From: Oceanimonas baumannii
Lineage (GTDB): Bacteria; Pseudomonadota; Gammaproteobacteria; Enterobacterales; Aeromonadaceae
Length of the DNA: 64,000 nucleotides
Assembly: GCF_002245495.1 (NCBI RefSeq)
Contig: NZ_NQJF01000005.1
Coordinates: 186,001-250,000, forward strand
Direction of reading: 5' to 3'
The notes below the pieces were generated by a model that worked only from the letters and a program-made list of their open reading frames with translations, was not told the DNA's origin and did not search any database. Below are positions 35,867-46,169 of this stretch, piece after piece. Position numbers and translations under genes: made by a program. Positions within the stretch are counted from its first letter, which is position 1. Every line of letters starts with the position of its first letter.

Positions 35867-36829
35867 ATGCTGATTTATCTATTGCGACGCTTAAATCTGC
35901 TGATAAGCACGCTGATATTGCTGACACTGATCGCCTACGGGCTGGAATATCGCCTGCTGCAACAGGGGGGGGATGATTTCTGGCACGGCTACTGGCTGTT
36001 CTTGCAGGCGCTGATAGCCGGTGATTTCGGCATCTCCAGCGCCACTGGCATGCCGGTTCTGGGAGCGCTGGGACAGTATTTTCCTGCCACTCTGGAGCTG
36101 TGTCTGGCCGCATTTATCATTTCATTAGCCGTGGGCGTGCCTATTGGTACCCTGGCGGCTATTCGTCAGGGCCGCTGGCAGGACACCGTTATTCTTACCG
36201 GTACCCTGCTGGGTTATTCGGTACCGGTGTTCTGGCTGGGGCTGCTGCTGGTACTGCTGTTTTCACTGCACCTGGGCTGGCTGCCGGTATCGGGTCAACT
36301 CAGCCTGTTGTACGAAGTCACTCCGGTGACCGGCATTATGACCATTGATACCCTGCTCACCGACCATCCTTATCGCTGGGAGTCATTTCTCGACGCTCTG
36401 CGCCATCTGGTCCTGCCGGCACTGGTGCTGGCCATCGTGCCAACCACCGAAGTCATCCGGCAAATTCGCAGCGCCCTGCTGGAAGTGCTGAAGCAAAACT
36501 ACATTCGCGCGGCACTGACCAAGGGATTCAGTGATACCCATGTAGTGCTGCGCCATGGCCTGCGCAATGCCTTCCCTATCGCCATTCCGACGCTGGGGCT
36601 GCAATTTGGCAGCGTGTTGACTTCGGCCATGATGACAGAAATTGTATTTGACTGGCCAGGCCTGGGGCGCTGGCTGATCACCAGTATTTCATTGCAGGAC
36701 TATGCCGCCATCAAGGGAGGCACACTGGCCATTGCCACCTTTACCATCATCGCCAGTGTGAGCATGGAGATCCTCTCGACCCTGCTCTACCCCAGCAGAA
36801 GGAAGGTCATTTATGCCAACCAGGGCTAA
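35867..36829 (+). CDS. sapB: SapB ABC transporter permease
   Basis: Inner-membrane permease of 320 residues with six hydrophobic helices. The EAA loop region reads QNYIRAALTKGFSDTHVVLR, typical of DppB/SapB permeases. It begins two bases after sapA and overlaps sapC by 17 bases. SapBCDF of E. coli has also been linked to putrescine export, so the direction of transport is not settled. Confidence 0.95.
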   Translation: MLIYLLRRLNLLISTLILLTLIAYGLEYRLLQQGGDDFWHGYWLFLQALIAGDFGISSATGMPVLGALGQYFPATLELCLAAFIISLAVGVPIGTLAAIRQGRWQDTVILTGTLLGYSVPVFWLGLLLVLLFSLHLGWLPVSGQLSLLYEVTPVTGIMTIDTLLTDHPYRWESFLDALRHLVLPALVLAIVPTTEVIRQIRSALLEVLKQNYIRAALTKGFSDTHVVLRHGLRNAFPIAIPTLGLQFGSVLTSAMMTEIVFDWPGLGRWLITSISLQDYAAIKGGTLAIATFTIIASVSMEILSTLLYPSRRKVIYANQG

Positions 36830-37706
36830 TATCTATCCCGAATTGCACGTACGTTCTCCCCGGGAGCGGGCCTGGCAGCTGTTTCGTAAGAATACCCTGG
36901 CCATGGCCGGCCTCTGGGGTCTGGGCTTTTTGTGCGCCTTTACTCTTATTGGCCCCTGGCTGGCCCCCTATGCCCCCTATGAACAGTTCAATCATGCTCT
37001 TCTGCTGCCGCCGTCCTGGGCTGATCACGGCAATGTGGACTTTTTCCTGGGGACTGACGATCTGGGCCGCGACATGCTGTCCAGGCTGATTAACGGTGCC
37101 CGGCTGACGTTTGGTAATGCCGTGCTGATTGTCGCTGTGGCGCTGTTGCTTGGCAGTGCCATTGGCATTATGGGCGGTATGAGCAAAGGCCTGAAAGCCA
37201 GTATTCTTAATCATTTGCTCGACACATTGATGTCGATTCCCTCTTTGCTGCTGGCCATTATTTTTGTGGCAATTCTGGGACCTGGGCTGTTTAACACCCT
37301 GATTGCCATTACGCTGGCGCTGATCCCTCAATATATTCGCGCCACCTATAACGCCGTGTCGGAAGAAATGCAGAAGGAATACATTACCGCCCTCCGGATG
37401 GACGGAGCCAACTCCTGGCGTATTCTTCGTTTTGGTATTGTGCCCAACCTGAGCGACACACTGGTTAGCCAGACCACCCGGGCTCTGTCGGCAGCCATAC
37501 TGGATATTACCGCCGTGGGATTTCTGGGACTGGGCGCACAGCCTCCACGGCCGGAGTGGGGAGCCATGTTGTCAGACGCAGTAGATCTGGTATTTCTGGC
37601 CCCCTGGACCGTCACTCTGCCAGGCCTGGCCATCCTGTTCAGTGTGCTGGTCGTCAACATGGTGGGAGAAGGCCTGCGCCAGGCCATTAATGAGGTCATG
37701 GACTGA
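36813..37706 (+). CDS. sapC: SapC ABC transporter permease
   Basis: Second permease, 297 residues, with the DppC-type N-terminal cytoplasmic stretch and [18 protein letters not shown] motif, then the EAA loop [20 protein letters not shown]. It overlaps sapB by 17 bases and touches sapD (TGATG). Confidence 0.95.
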   Translation: MPTRANIYPELHVRSPRERAWQLFRKNTLAMAGLWGLGFLCAFTLIGPWLAPYAPYEQFNHALLLPPSWADHGNVDFFLGTDDLGRDMLSRLINGARLTFGNAVLIVAVALLLGSAIGIMGGMSKGLKASILNHLLDTLMSIPSLLLAIIFVAILGPGLFNTLIAITLALIPQYIRATYNAVSEEMQKEYITALRMDGANSWRILRFGIVPNLSDTLVSQTTRALSAAILDITAVGFLGLGAQPPRPEWGAMLSDAVDLVFLAPWTVTLPGLAILFSVLVVNMVGEGLRQAINEVMD

Positions 37707-38707
37707 TGCCACTGCTGGATATTCGCAACCTTACCATTGAAATCGACACGCCCCAGGGCATGGTCAAAGCGGTAGACAAGTTCAGCCTTACTCTTGCTCA
37801 CGGTGAAATTCGCGGCCTGGTGGGTGAGTCCGGTTCAGGCAAAAGCCTGGTGGCTCAGACTATTGCCGGCATTGACCGCGACACTTGGCGGGTGACTGCC
37901 GATCGTATGTATCTCGACAATGTAGATCTGCAAAGTCTGTCGCCCAAAGAGCGCCGCTTGCTGATGGGGCGGGATATGGCGATGATCTTTCAGGAGCCGT
38001 CAGCCAGTCTGGATCCCTCAGAAAAAATCGGCGCTCAGCTGGTAGAGGCTATTCCGGCCCGCAGTTTTAAAGGAAAATGGTGGCAGCGCTGGCACTGGCG
38101 GCGTGATCAGGCCACTGGCCTGCTGCACCGGGTCGGCATACGGGATCACAAAATGGTCATGAACGCCTATCCGTTTCAGCTCTCCGACGGCGAGTGCCAG
38201 AAAGTAATGATTGCCATGGCCATTGCTAACGAGCCCAAGCTGCTGGTAGCAGATGAACCTACCAACGCCATGGAAGCGACCAACCAGGCACAAATTTTCC
38301 GGTTGCTGGAGCGGGTAAACAAGCTGGCCGGCACCTCCATTTTGTTAATCGGCAACGACATCACCAGCTTTGCCCAGCTTACCCATAATATTACCGTTAT
38401 GTATTGTGGTCAGGCCGTAGAGTCCGGCCCGAGAGACCAGTTACTGTCGCTGCCTCACCACCCCTACACCGATGCCCTGCTGCGTATGATGCCGGATCTC
38501 GACGGCAGCCTGCCCCATAAATCCCGGCTCAACACCCTGCCGGGCGTGATCCCACCACTGCAGAACCTGCCTATCGGCTGTCGGCTCGGACCCCGTTGTC
38601 CAAGAGCCCAGCGCCATTGTGTGGTGGCCCCGCCACTGTCCAAATATAAAGGCCAGAGCTATTACTGCCACTTTCCTCTTAATATGCCGGAGAGCAAAAA
38701 GAAATGA
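37706..38707 (+). CDS. sapD: SapD ABC transporter ATPase
   Basis: Nucleotide-binding subunit of 333 residues. Walker A is GESGSGKS (about 39-46); the signature is LSDGECQKV, as in other SapD, not LSGGQ; Walker B is [13 protein letters not shown]. The C-terminal oligopeptide-transporter extension includes [15 protein letters not shown], a Cys-containing motif linked in DppD/OppD proteins to an Fe-S or metal site. In E. coli SapD also supports Trk K+ uptake, which is interesting because a Ktr system is nearby. Confidence 0.95.
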   Translation: MPLLDIRNLTIEIDTPQGMVKAVDKFSLTLAHGEIRGLVGESGSGKSLVAQTIAGIDRDTWRVTADRMYLDNVDLQSLSPKERRLLMGRDMAMIFQEPSASLDPSEKIGAQLVEAIPARSFKGKWWQRWHWRRDQATGLLHRVGIRDHKMVMNAYPFQLSDGECQKVMIAMAIANEPKLLVADEPTNAMEATNQAQIFRLLERVNKLAGTSILLIGNDITSFAQLTHNITVMYCGQAVESGPRDQLLSLPHHPYTDALLRMMPDLDGSLPHKSRLNTLPGVIPPLQNLPIGCRLGPRCPRAQRHCVVAPPLSKYKGQSYYCHFPLNMPESKKK

Positions 38708-39504
38708 GCCAGGCTCCGCTGCTGAAGGTAGATAACCTGAGCAAGGTCTATGTGAACCATGCCGGGCTGTTTCGTAAAAATGTAAAAACGGCTTTTCATC
38801 CGCTGTCCTTCACCCTGGATCGGGGTCAAACCCTGGCACTGATGGGCGATGCCGGCTCGGGCAAAAGCAGCCTGGCCAAAGTGCTGGCGGGCGTATTGCC
38901 ACCAACAAAAGGCAGCATTTTTATCGATGGAGAAAAAATTGAGGCCAATGACTATAAAAAGCGCTGCCAGCTTATTCGCATGATCTTCCAGGATCCCAAC
39001 ACGGCGCTGAACCCCCGCAGCCGTATCGGCCAGATCCTGGAAGCGCCCTTGCTGCTGAATACCAGCCTGGATGCAGAACAGCGGGAAACCCTGGTGATGG
39101 ACACATTACGCATGGTGGGGTTGCTGGCGGAGCATTATCACTTTTATCCGCAAATGTTTTCTACCGGCCAGAAACAACGGGTGGCGCTGGCCCGGGCACT
39201 GATCCTGTCACCTAATATCATTGTCGCCGATGAAGCCATCTCCAATCTGGATATTTCGGTGCGTTCACAGATCATTAATTTGCTGCTGAGCCTGCAGGAA
39301 GATCTGGGGCTGTCTTATGTGCTGGTAGCCAACGATCTGGGCGTCGTCCGCCATGTCAGCGATCAGGTGATTCTGATGCATGAAGGCAACGTGGTGGAAG
39401 CCGGCCCCAGTCATAAAGTACTCAACAACCCGCAGAGTGAACTGGCAGCCCGCCTGCTGCAGAACTATAACAACGAATACCGCTGGCAACCCGCCAACGG
39501 TTAA
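38704..39504 (+). CDS. sapF: SapF ABC transporter ATPase
   Basis: Second ATPase, 266 residues. Walker A is [12 protein letters not shown], the signature [15 protein letters not shown] and Walker [14 protein letters not shown], where the usual DEPTS is replaced by DEAIS as in SapF. It overlaps sapD by four bases. The stop overlaps the convergent SDR gene stop by four bases, so no terminator fits between them. Confidence 0.95.
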   Translation: MSQAPLLKVDNLSKVYVNHAGLFRKNVKTAFHPLSFTLDRGQTLALMGDAGSGKSSLAKVLAGVLPPTKGSIFIDGEKIEANDYKKRCQLIRMIFQDPNTALNPRSRIGQILEAPLLLNTSLDAEQRETLVMDTLRMVGLLAEHYHFYPQMFSTGQKQRVALARALILSPNIIVADEAISNLDISVRSQIINLLLSLQEDLGLSYVLVANDLGVVRHVSDQVILMHEGNVVEAGPSHKVLNNPQSELAARLLQNYNNEYRWQPANG

Positions 39505-40277
39505 TCCAGCGTCTGCACCCCGCCGCCGTTTACAAACAAGGTCTGGCCACTGACCCAACACGACACCGGTGCGGCAAAATACAATACAGCACCGGCTATG
39601 TCTTCCACCTCACCCAGTCGCCTGAGCGGCGTGTGCGCAAGCATACGCGCCTCAATTTCAGGCGTGAGCACCGAAGCCAGCGCATCAGTACGGACCGCAC
39701 CGGGCCCGACTGCGTTTACCCTGATACCGGCAGGGCCATAATCAAATGCCAGGTTGGCCGTCATATGATTAATGGCCGCCTTGGAGGAAGCATAGGCACT
39801 GATGGCCGGGCTTTTGTTGATGGAACTCATGGACGATATATTGATGATGGAACCATAACCCGCCTTTTCCATATGAGGCGCACACAGCTGTGCCAGCCGC
39901 CAGTTACTGAAGACGTTCAGTTCAAAAGTTCGGGCAAACTCTTCCACTGTAAGGGTGGCCGGACTTTCACGACCGGCACCACCACCACCCACGTTATTCA
40001 CCAGGATATTGATCTGACCGTATTCGGCCAGGGTATTATCCACTAGCGCTGTCAGCTCCTCGTCTTTGAGCACATTGCAGGCCACCGCCATCGCTTGCCC
40101 CCCTGCCCGGCGAATTTCGGCAGCAGTCGCTTGCGCCGCCTCCAGCCAGAGATCCGCCACAACCACACTGGCACCGTGGGCGGCCAGCATTTTACTGCAG
40201 CCTTTGCCGATGCCGTTTGCACCACCGGTAATAATGGCGACCTTACCGCTCAGGTCGAACAATTCGGCTGGTTTCAT
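39501..40277 (-). CDS. SDR oxidoreductase, 7-alpha-hydroxysteroid dehydrogenase-like
   Basis: NAD(P)-dependent short-chain dehydrogenase of 258 residues. Cofactor motif TGGANGIGKG, NNVGGGG (NNAG variant), catalytic Ser in SSMSS and the YASSK catalytic Tyr/Lys. The C-terminal part (GAVRTDALASVLTPEIEARM) is close to E. coli HdhA, which oxidises bile-acid hydroxyls. In enterics the gene after sapF is fabI, another SDR, but FabI's catalytic pattern is not present here. The substrate is unknown. Confidence 0.87.
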   Translation of the reverse strand: MKPAELFDLSGKVAIITGGANGIGKGCSKMLAAHGASVVVADLWLEAAQATAAEIRRAGGQAMAVACNVLKDEELTALVDNTLAEYGQINILVNNVGGGGAGRESPATLTVEEFARTFELNVFSNWRLAQLCAPHMEKAGYGSIINISSMSSINKSPAISAYASSKAAINHMTANLAFDYGPAGIRVNAVGPGAVRTDALASVLTPEIEARMLAHTPLRRLGEVEDIAGAVLYFAAPVSCWVSGQTLFVNGGGVQTLD

Positions 40278-40288
40278 ATATGCTCCTG

Positions 40289-41602
40289 TTACTGAGTTTT
40301 AATCGACATCAGATAATCGGCAACCGCCTGCCAGGCCGGCAACGAATAAGGGTCATTGGCACCGTTGGCAGCCACCGGGTGTGAGGCAAAACGCACCAGC
40401 ACCATTTCGGCAGCAGGATCGATATAAACAGTCTGTCCATGCACCCCTCGGGCAGCAAAAGCTCCATTTTCATTGTGGGTCACCCACCACATGTTTCGAT
40501 AAGACCAGCCCGTTAATTTGTCAAAGCCGGCCTTGGCAAAGGCCGCCCTGTTGCCGCCACGCTGAATGTCTGCAATCGCTGCAACCGGAATAATCTGCTC
40601 TCCCCGCCAGCGCCCCTTATTTCGTACCAGCTCACCAAATCGGGCCATATCACGCAATCCGGCACTCAGCCCTCCCCCGGCAAAAGCGGTGCCCAGCTCA
40701 TCCACCTGATAATAGGCACTTTGCTCCATACCCAGCCGCTGCCAGATACGCTGTGACAATAATTCTGCCACGGACTGACCGGTAACCCGGGCTATCACCC
40801 AGCCCAGCGCATCGCTGTTCACGGTTTTATAGCCAAAGGCGTCACCGTGTTTCCCCTGCTTTTGTACCCCGGTCAGATATTCAAAATAGCCTACCGGGCC
40901 TGTGTAGCCTTCAGGCTTGGGCCAAGGACTCCCAGCAGCAGAGTATTGCCATACTTCGGCATTGGGATCGGCATAGTCTTCACTGTATTGCAGCCCCGTG
41001 GTCATATCCATCAGCTGCCGCACGGTGGCGTCGCCAAAAGCAGAACCTGCAAGTTCAGGCACAGTGTCAGACACCTTTGCCATTTCATCCAGCTTGCCCT
41101 CAGCCGCCAGTATCGCTGCCAGCAAACCGGTAAACGACTTGGTCACCGACATGGCCGCATGCTGGCCATCTTCTTTCAAAGCACCGGCATAACGCTCGTA
41201 AACTACCTCGCCCCGATGCAGAATTATCAGGCCATCGGTATAATTCCGGTCAAACGCATCCGAAAAGGTCATGGCCTCGTTGCTGCCCCAGGGCAAAAAG
41301 CGCAACTTGTCGATCAACGGATCACGGCGATAGTCCAGCGATACGGGAGCACCTGTCCCGCGAGAAACATTGATGGTGGGTACAAACTCACGCATGTGCG
41401 CCACACTGTAGCGCAAGGCGGGAAATTCAAAAAAGGAGCCATCGGCAGCGCGTAATCGCTTATCCGGTGGAGGCGGAAAGCCCTGCATCCAGCCCAGTTT
41501 ATCGGGATCGCTGTCTTTGGCTGACAGAGGCTTCTCTGCCGCTATGGCCGGGACCGTCAAGGCAGCGAACAGTAATCCAGCCAGAAAGGGATGTCCGATC
41601 AT
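40289..41602 (-). CDS. Secreted serine hydrolase of the beta-lactamase/NylB-like fold
   Basis: Exported hydrolase of 437 residues. A signal peptide (MIGHPFLAGLLFAALTVPAI-A) precedes EKPLS. The catalytic SxxK is SVTK at about 152-155, and the region after it resembles 6-aminohexanoate-dimer hydrolase and class C enzymes (GYKTVNSDALGWVIARVTG). The KTG triad element appears as HGQT. ATG 41602 is chosen because the signal peptide begins there and a GGGGGA site lies upstream. Likely esterase, peptidase or amidase; antibiotic hydrolysis is not implied. Confidence 0.83.
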   Translation of the reverse strand: MIGHPFLAGLLFAALTVPAIAAEKPLSAKDSDPDKLGWMQGFPPPPDKRLRAADGSFFEFPALRYSVAHMREFVPTINVSRGTGAPVSLDYRRDPLIDKLRFLPWGSNEAMTFSDAFDRNYTDGLIILHRGEVVYERYAGALKEDGQHAAMSVTKSFTGLLAAILAAEGKLDEMAKVSDTVPELAGSAFGDATVRQLMDMTTGLQYSEDYADPNAEVWQYSAAGSPWPKPEGYTGPVGYFEYLTGVQKQGKHGDAFGYKTVNSDALGWVIARVTGQSVAELLSQRIWQRLGMEQSAYYQVDELGTAFAGGGLSAGLRDMARFGELVRNKGRWRGEQIIPVAAIADIQRGGNRAAFAKAGFDKLTGWSYRNMWWVTHNENGAFAARGVHGQTVYIDPAAEMVLVRFASHPVAANGANDPYSLPAWQAVADYLMSIKTQ

Positions 41603-41756
41603 TATATTCCCCCGAATAAAAAGGCTTGTTCGGGAGAGTATAGGCACAGACATCATCAAAACAGAATGGAAAGGCGACACAAACCGCCCATTTTTGGGAG
41701 GAGGTTTTACAACAGCCTCCTCCCACTTGAAGCTCATAGCTGACCGCTAAGGAGAT

Positions 41757-42731
41757 TCAGGCGTTAATGACATTACTGGCCAGCCAGCCGGAGTAAGCAA
41801 CATACACTGCCAGCAAACAGGCACCTTCCAGCCGGTTAATCCGTCCCTGCCGCCCTTTCAGACCAAAACCCAGCACAAACAGCGACAGGGTCAGCGCAAT
41901 CATCACCACAAAGTCACGGCTAATCACCTCCGGTGCCACCTCCAGCGGATGGATAACACCGGCCAGCCCTACCACTGCCAGGGTATTAAACAGGTTGGAA
42001 CCAATCACATTGCCCAGTGCCAGGTCATGCTCATTTTTACGAATGGCCGCAATGGAAGAGGCCAGCTCCGGCAGTGACGTGCCAATCGCGACAATGGTCA
42101 ACCCGATAATCAGGTCACTGACGCCAAAAGCCTGAGCCACATTCACCGCACCCCACACCAGAAAACGCGAGCTGATAATCAGCAACACCAGGCCAGCAAT
42201 CAGCCAGAACAGCGCCAGCTTCAGACTCATCGTATTGTCTTCCAGCTCTTTTTCCTGGTCCGTGGCCATGCTGTCATTACCGTCCCGCAAGCCCTGACGA
42301 ATGCTCCAGGCCATCAGCAACACAAACACCACCAGCAAGATGATGGCATCAGTGCGCCCTAACCAGCCATTCCACAGCAGACTCAGCGACAACAGCGTAA
42401 TCAGCAGTAATACCGGCAACTCTTTGCGCAGCACCTGAGAGTGTACGGCAATGGGGCTTATCAGTGCGGTAATCCCCAGAATCAGACCAATATTGGCAAT
42501 GTTGGAGCCATACGCATTCCCCAGCGCCAGGCCGGGGTTCCCCTCCAGCGAGGAGATCACCGACACCACAATCTCCGGTGCCGAGGTACCAAAGCCCACA
42601 ATCACCATACCAATCAACAACGGCGGCATGCCGGCATAACGTGCGGTGGCAGAAGCGCCGTCCACAAAGCGATCGGCACTCCATACCAGCACCGCAAGGC
42701 CAAGCACAATGGCGGCAACAGACATCAGCAT
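41757..42731 (-). CDS. yrbG: CaCA-family cation:H+/Na+ exchanger YrbG
   Basis: Inner-membrane antiporter of 324 residues with two homologous halves. The alpha-repeats are VGFGTSAPEIVVS and VAIGTSLPELASS, each with the metal-coordinating Glu. Ten hydrophobic helices are visible. ATG 42731 follows a GGAGGAG site. The long leader carries a candidate manganese riboswitch (42856-42966), so the exporter may handle Mn2+ as well as, or instead of, Ca2+. Confidence 0.9.
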   Translation of the reverse strand: MLMSVAAIVLGLAVLVWSADRFVDGASATARYAGMPPLLIGMVIVGFGTSAPEIVVSVISSLEGNPGLALGNAYGSNIANIGLILGITALISPIAVHSQVLRKELPVLLLITLLSLSLLWNGWLGRTDAIILLVVFVLLMAWSIRQGLRDGNDSMATDQEKELEDNTMSLKLALFWLIAGLVLLIISSRFLVWGAVNVAQAFGVSDLIIGLTIVAIGTSLPELASSIAAIRKNEHDLALGNVIGSNLFNTLAVVGLAGVIHPLEVAPEVISRDFVVMIALTLSLFVLGFGLKGRQGRINRLEGACLLAVYVAYSGWLASNVINA

Positions 42732-42802
42732 AATGATCTCCTCCCAGGCGCAGGGAAGACGGAAAGAAAGGATGGATTACACAGATTCATAAACGCTCTT
42801 AA

Positions 42803-42842
42803 GGGCGGGATCAATTCATACGAGACGCACCACCTCCCGCCC
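42803..42842 (-). promoter_or_regulatory. Leader hairpin of yrbG (possible expression platform)
   Basis: GGGCGGGA (on minus, 42842-42835) pairs with TCCCGCCC (42810-42803) across a 24-base loop; a rival hairpin ACCACC (42852-42847) / GGTGGT (42834-42829) overlaps it. Mutually exclusive stems downstream of the riboswitch candidate fit an expression platform, though no strong U-run follows. Confidence 0.5.
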
Positions 42843-42855
42843 GGTTGGTGGTTAC

Positions 42856-42966
42856 GCCCCGAGTCTCATCAATCCAAACGGACACGACTGCCATAAGCAT
42901 GTTGCTCAGAGATTGTTGACAGCCGTTTCGGCTGGGTGCCGAACGATTACTCCCTCAAGTTGGGGC
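42856..42966 (-). promoter_or_regulatory. Candidate yybP-ykoY-type Mn2+ riboswitch upstream of yrbG
   Basis: The minus-strand leader has GAGGGAGTAATCG near its 5' end, then GTCAACAATCTC and GAGCAACATGC in the middle, and ATGAGACTCGGGGC at the 3' end. The 5' GCCCC (42966-42962) pairs with the 3' GGGGC (42860-42856), with GAG/CTC extending the closing helix. This order and the 111-base length resemble the yybP-ykoY family, which senses Mn2+ and controls metal exporters. It was recognised by eye; a covariance search is needed to confirm it. Confidence 0.55.
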
Positions 42967-43110
42967 ATATTGTGACAGCTTGCTGTGGGGATGAAAAGAG
43001 GCGAAGACGTGCCATGAAAAGAACCTGTTATGCCCACATTGTCCAGACATCCGGATCAGGGGCAGACTGGCCCGCAAAAAATGCCGGGACAATCCCGGCA
43101 CGGCGAGGAT

Positions 43111-44601
43111 TTACAGACTCGGAAAGGTAAAGTCAGAGGCCTGGTGGCTGGCCCGGGCAGGCCATTTCTGGGTAATGGTTTTCCGGCGAGTATAAAACCG
43201 CACGGCATCAGGACCATAGGCGGCCAGGTCACCGAACAAAGAACGTTTCCAGCCCCCGAAACTGTGGTACGAAACCGGTACCGGCAGCGGCACATTAATA
43301 CCTACCATGCCCACTTCTATCTGGTCACCAAACAGGCGGGCGGCTTCGCCATCCCGGGTAAACAGACAGGTGCCATTACCATATTCATGCGCATTGACCA
43401 TGGCAATGGCTTCTTCCAGGCTGTTTACCCGTACCACACACAGCACGGGGCCGAAGATCTCTTCCCGGTAGATACGCATATTTTCAGTGACCCGATCAAA
43501 CAGACACCCTCCAATGAAATACCCGTTTTCATAGCCGGGCACGCTCACCTCTCTGCCGTCTACCACCAGGCTGGCCCCGGCGGCAACTCCGTCTTCAAGG
43601 TACCCCTCGATCTTGTCCAGATGCTCACGGCTGATAACCGGGCCCATATCATGGCCATATTCGGTACCCGGACCAATATTCAGCGCTTTAATTTTGCTGC
43701 TGAGTTTTTCCACCAGGGCATCGGCGACGCTATCACCCACGCACACCGCCACCGAAATCGCCATACAGCGCTCACCGCAAGAGCCATAAGCGGCGCCCAT
43801 CAGCGCATTGACCGCATTATCGAGATCCGCATCGGGCAGCAGCACCGCGTGATTCTTGGCTCCGCCCAGCGCCTGCACCCGCTTGCCGTTGGCGGTTCCT
43901 CTGGCATAAATATGCTCTGCGACCGGCGTGGAGCCGACAAAACTCACCGCTTTCACACCGCGGTGCTCCAGCAAGGCATCCACCGCCTCACGACCGCCCT
44001 GCACCACGTTAATCACCCCTTTGGGCAGACCGGCCTCTTCCAGCAACTGCGCTATCAGCAAGGATGAGCCGGGATCTTTTTCCGAGGGTTTGAGCACAAA
44101 GCAGTTACCACAGGCAACGGCCATCGGGAACATCCACAATGGCACCATGGCCGGAAAGTTGAACGGTGTAATACCCGCCACCACGCCCAGCGGCTGAAAA
44201 TCGGACCAGGCGTCAATATCCGGGCCGACATTGCGGGTGAAGTCCCCTTTCAGCAAGCCGGGTACACCGCAGGCGTATTCCACATTTTCCATGCCGCGTT
44301 GCAGCTCACCCCGGGCATCTTCCAGGGTTTTTCCATGCTCCCGGGATATCAGCTGGCAAATATCATCAGCCCGCTCTTCCAGCAACTGAAGATAACGAAA
44401 CATCACCCGGGCCCGTTTTGCCGGCGGGGTGTCACGCCAGGCCGGGAAGGCCGCCTCGGCAGCGGCTACCGCCTTGTCCACGGTGGCGGCGTCCGCCACC
44501 GTGACCTGCGCGCATTTTTCGCCGGTCGCCGGGTTAAACACATCAAGCAGATGGTTGTCATGGTGGCATTCGCCATTGATCAGGTGAGGAATGGTATTCA
44601 T
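43111..44601 (-). CDS. mmsA: CoA-acylating methylmalonate-semialdehyde dehydrogenase
   Basis: Converts methylmalonate or malonate semialdehyde to propionyl- or acetyl-CoA with NAD+ and CoA; 496 residues. It has [20 protein letters not shown], the nucleotide-binding [14 protein letters not shown], and the catalytic Cys279 in GERCMAIS. It follows an omega-aminotransferase gene by 78 bases, so together they would degrade beta-alanine to acetyl-CoA via malonate semialdehyde. It could also serve valine breakdown. Confidence 0.96.
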   Translation of the reverse strand: MNTIPHLINGECHHDNHLLDVFNPATGEKCAQVTVADAATVDKAVAAAEAAFPAWRDTPPAKRARVMFRYLQLLEERADDICQLISREHGKTLEDARGELQRGMENVEYACGVPGLLKGDFTRNVGPDIDAWSDFQPLGVVAGITPFNFPAMVPLWMFPMAVACGNCFVLKPSEKDPGSSLLIAQLLEEAGLPKGVINVVQGGREAVDALLEHRGVKAVSFVGSTPVAEHIYARGTANGKRVQALGGAKNHAVLLPDADLDNAVNALMGAAYGSCGERCMAISVAVCVGDSVADALVEKLSSKIKALNIGPGTEYGHDMGPVISREHLDKIEGYLEDGVAAGASLVVDGREVSVPGYENGYFIGGCLFDRVTENMRIYREEIFGPVLCVVRVNSLEEAIAMVNAHEYGNGTCLFTRDGEAARLFGDQIEVGMVGINVPLPVPVSYHSFGGWKRSLFGDLAAYGPDAVRFYTRRKTITQKWPARASHQASDFTFPSL

Positions 44602-44679
44602 GGTTAGTCCTTGTTTTTAATTTTGATGTAAATCGTATTCAGATAACGCAGGCGACCTGCTAACGCTGTCCATGCGCTT

Positions 44680-46020
44680 TCATTTCATCACGGTTGCCAC
44701 CGCATTAAACAACTGCTCCAGCTCATCGGGTGTTGAGATAAAAGGCGGGCCAAATTGCAGCGTATCGCCGCCAAAACGGACATAATAGCCGGCCTGCCAC
44801 AACTCAATGGCCAGCTCCATCGGCCGGCGCGCAGGTTCACCCGGATAAGGCGCCAGCTGCACTGCCCCTGCCAGGCCACAGTTACGAATATCCACCACAT
44901 GAGGCAGCCCTTTAAGCCGGTGTATCTGCTCCTCAAAGACCGGCATCAGCTCCCGTACCCGCTTCGGCATTTCCTCTTCTGTCAGTACACTCAGTGAGGC
45001 CATGGCCGCTGCACAGGCAACCGGATGACCGGAGTAGGTATAGCCGTGAGCAAACTCCACCATATAGCCCGGTCCGGGTTGCTCCATAAAAGCCTGATAA
45101 ATGTGTTCTTTGGCAATCACCGCGCCCATTGGCACCACACCATTGGTCAGTTGTTTCGCCACATTCATCATATCGGGTACCACCCCGAAGAAATCGGCAC
45201 CAAACATCTCTCCCATACGGCCAAAGCCAGTAATGACCTCATCAAAAATCAACAGAATATCGTGGTCATCACAGATTTGGCGCAGCCGCTGCAGATAACC
45301 GACAGGAGGCACAATGACCCCCGCCGATCCCGACATGGGCTCGACAATCACCGCCGCAATATTGGACGCGTCGTGCAGCTCTATCAGCTGCAGCAAATGA
45401 TCGGCAAGCTCAGCGCCCTGTTCGGGCTGGCCCTGGCTGAAGGCATTGGCTGTGAGCAAGGTATGCGGCAGATGATCCGCCTCCAGCAACTGGCCATAAT
45501 GCTTACGGTTAGGACCGATCCCTCCCAGGCTGGTTCCCCCTACGTTCACCCCGTGGTAGCCCCTGGCCCGGCCAATCAGGCGGGTCTTTTCCGGCTTACC
45601 TTTGGCACGCCAGTAAGCCCGGGCCATTTTCAAGGCCGTGTCGGCACATTCAGAACCGGAGTTGGTAAAAAACACGCGGTTTAAATCCGCCGGCGCCAGC
45701 GCGGCCAGCCGCTCCGCCAGTTCAAACGCCAGCGGATGTCCGGTCTGGAACCCCGGCGCGTAATCCAGGGTCTTCAGCTGATGGTGAATGGCTTCCGTAA
45801 TTTTCGGATGCCCGTGGCCCAAGCCGGTACACCACAATCCCGACAGACTGTCGAACAGTCTGCGTCCCTGCATATCGGTAAAATAGGCACCATCCGCCGC
45901 GGTGACCAAACGCGGTTGCGCCTTAAAAGCCCGGTTACCGGTAAACGGCATCCAGAAGGCCTCAAGACTCAGTTGCTCGCCCATTACCTGCTTGCTGTCT
46001 GCATTGACCATGGTATTCAT
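44680..46020 (-). CDS. Class III omega-amino acid:pyruvate aminotransferase
   Basis: PLP enzyme of 446 residues, most likely beta-alanine:pyruvate aminotransferase, forming malonate semialdehyde and alanine. Features: MPFTGNRAFKAQPR at the N-terminus, FTNSGSECADTALKMAR, ILIFDEVITGFGRMG (PLP Asp) and the PLP Lys in MNVAKQLTNGVVPMG. ATG 46020 has a GGGGAG site. It is the first gene of the pair with mmsA and is divergent from a LysR gene over a dyad. Confidence 0.94.
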   Translation of the reverse strand: MNTMVNADSKQVMGEQLSLEAFWMPFTGNRAFKAQPRLVTAADGAYFTDMQGRRLFDSLSGLWCTGLGHGHPKITEAIHHQLKTLDYAPGFQTGHPLAFELAERLAALAPADLNRVFFTNSGSECADTALKMARAYWRAKGKPEKTRLIGRARGYHGVNVGGTSLGGIGPNRKHYGQLLEADHLPHTLLTANAFSQGQPEQGAELADHLLQLIELHDASNIAAVIVEPMSGSAGVIVPPVGYLQRLRQICDDHDILLIFDEVITGFGRMGEMFGADFFGVVPDMMNVAKQLTNGVVPMGAVIAKEHIYQAFMEQPGPGYMVEFAHGYTYSGHPVACAAAMASLSVLTEEEMPKRVRELMPVFEEQIHRLKGLPHVVDIRNCGLAGAVQLAPYPGEPARRPMELAIELWQAGYYVRFGGDTLQFGPPFISTPDELEQLFNAVATVMK

Positions 46021-46105
46021 CAAGACTCCCCGCCGTATCAAAATGTGACCCGATAACGCCATCATGGTTGCAGTTACAATCTTGTTAAATATAAACTTTA
46101 TGAAC

Positions 46106-46126
46106 TTCAGTTAAGCTTAAGCTGAA
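46106..46126. promoter_or_regulatory. LysR-type operator TTCAG-N11-CTGAA
   Basis: A 5-bp dyad with 11-base centre, containing direct repeat TTAAGC-TTAAGC, in the 149-base gap between the aminotransferase and the divergent LysR gene. The T-N11-A pattern is typical for LysR regulators. Confidence 0.6.
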
Positions 46127-46169
46127 CAAAGAGAATAAGCCGGGTCGCTGTTATTAACAGGAGGGTGAT

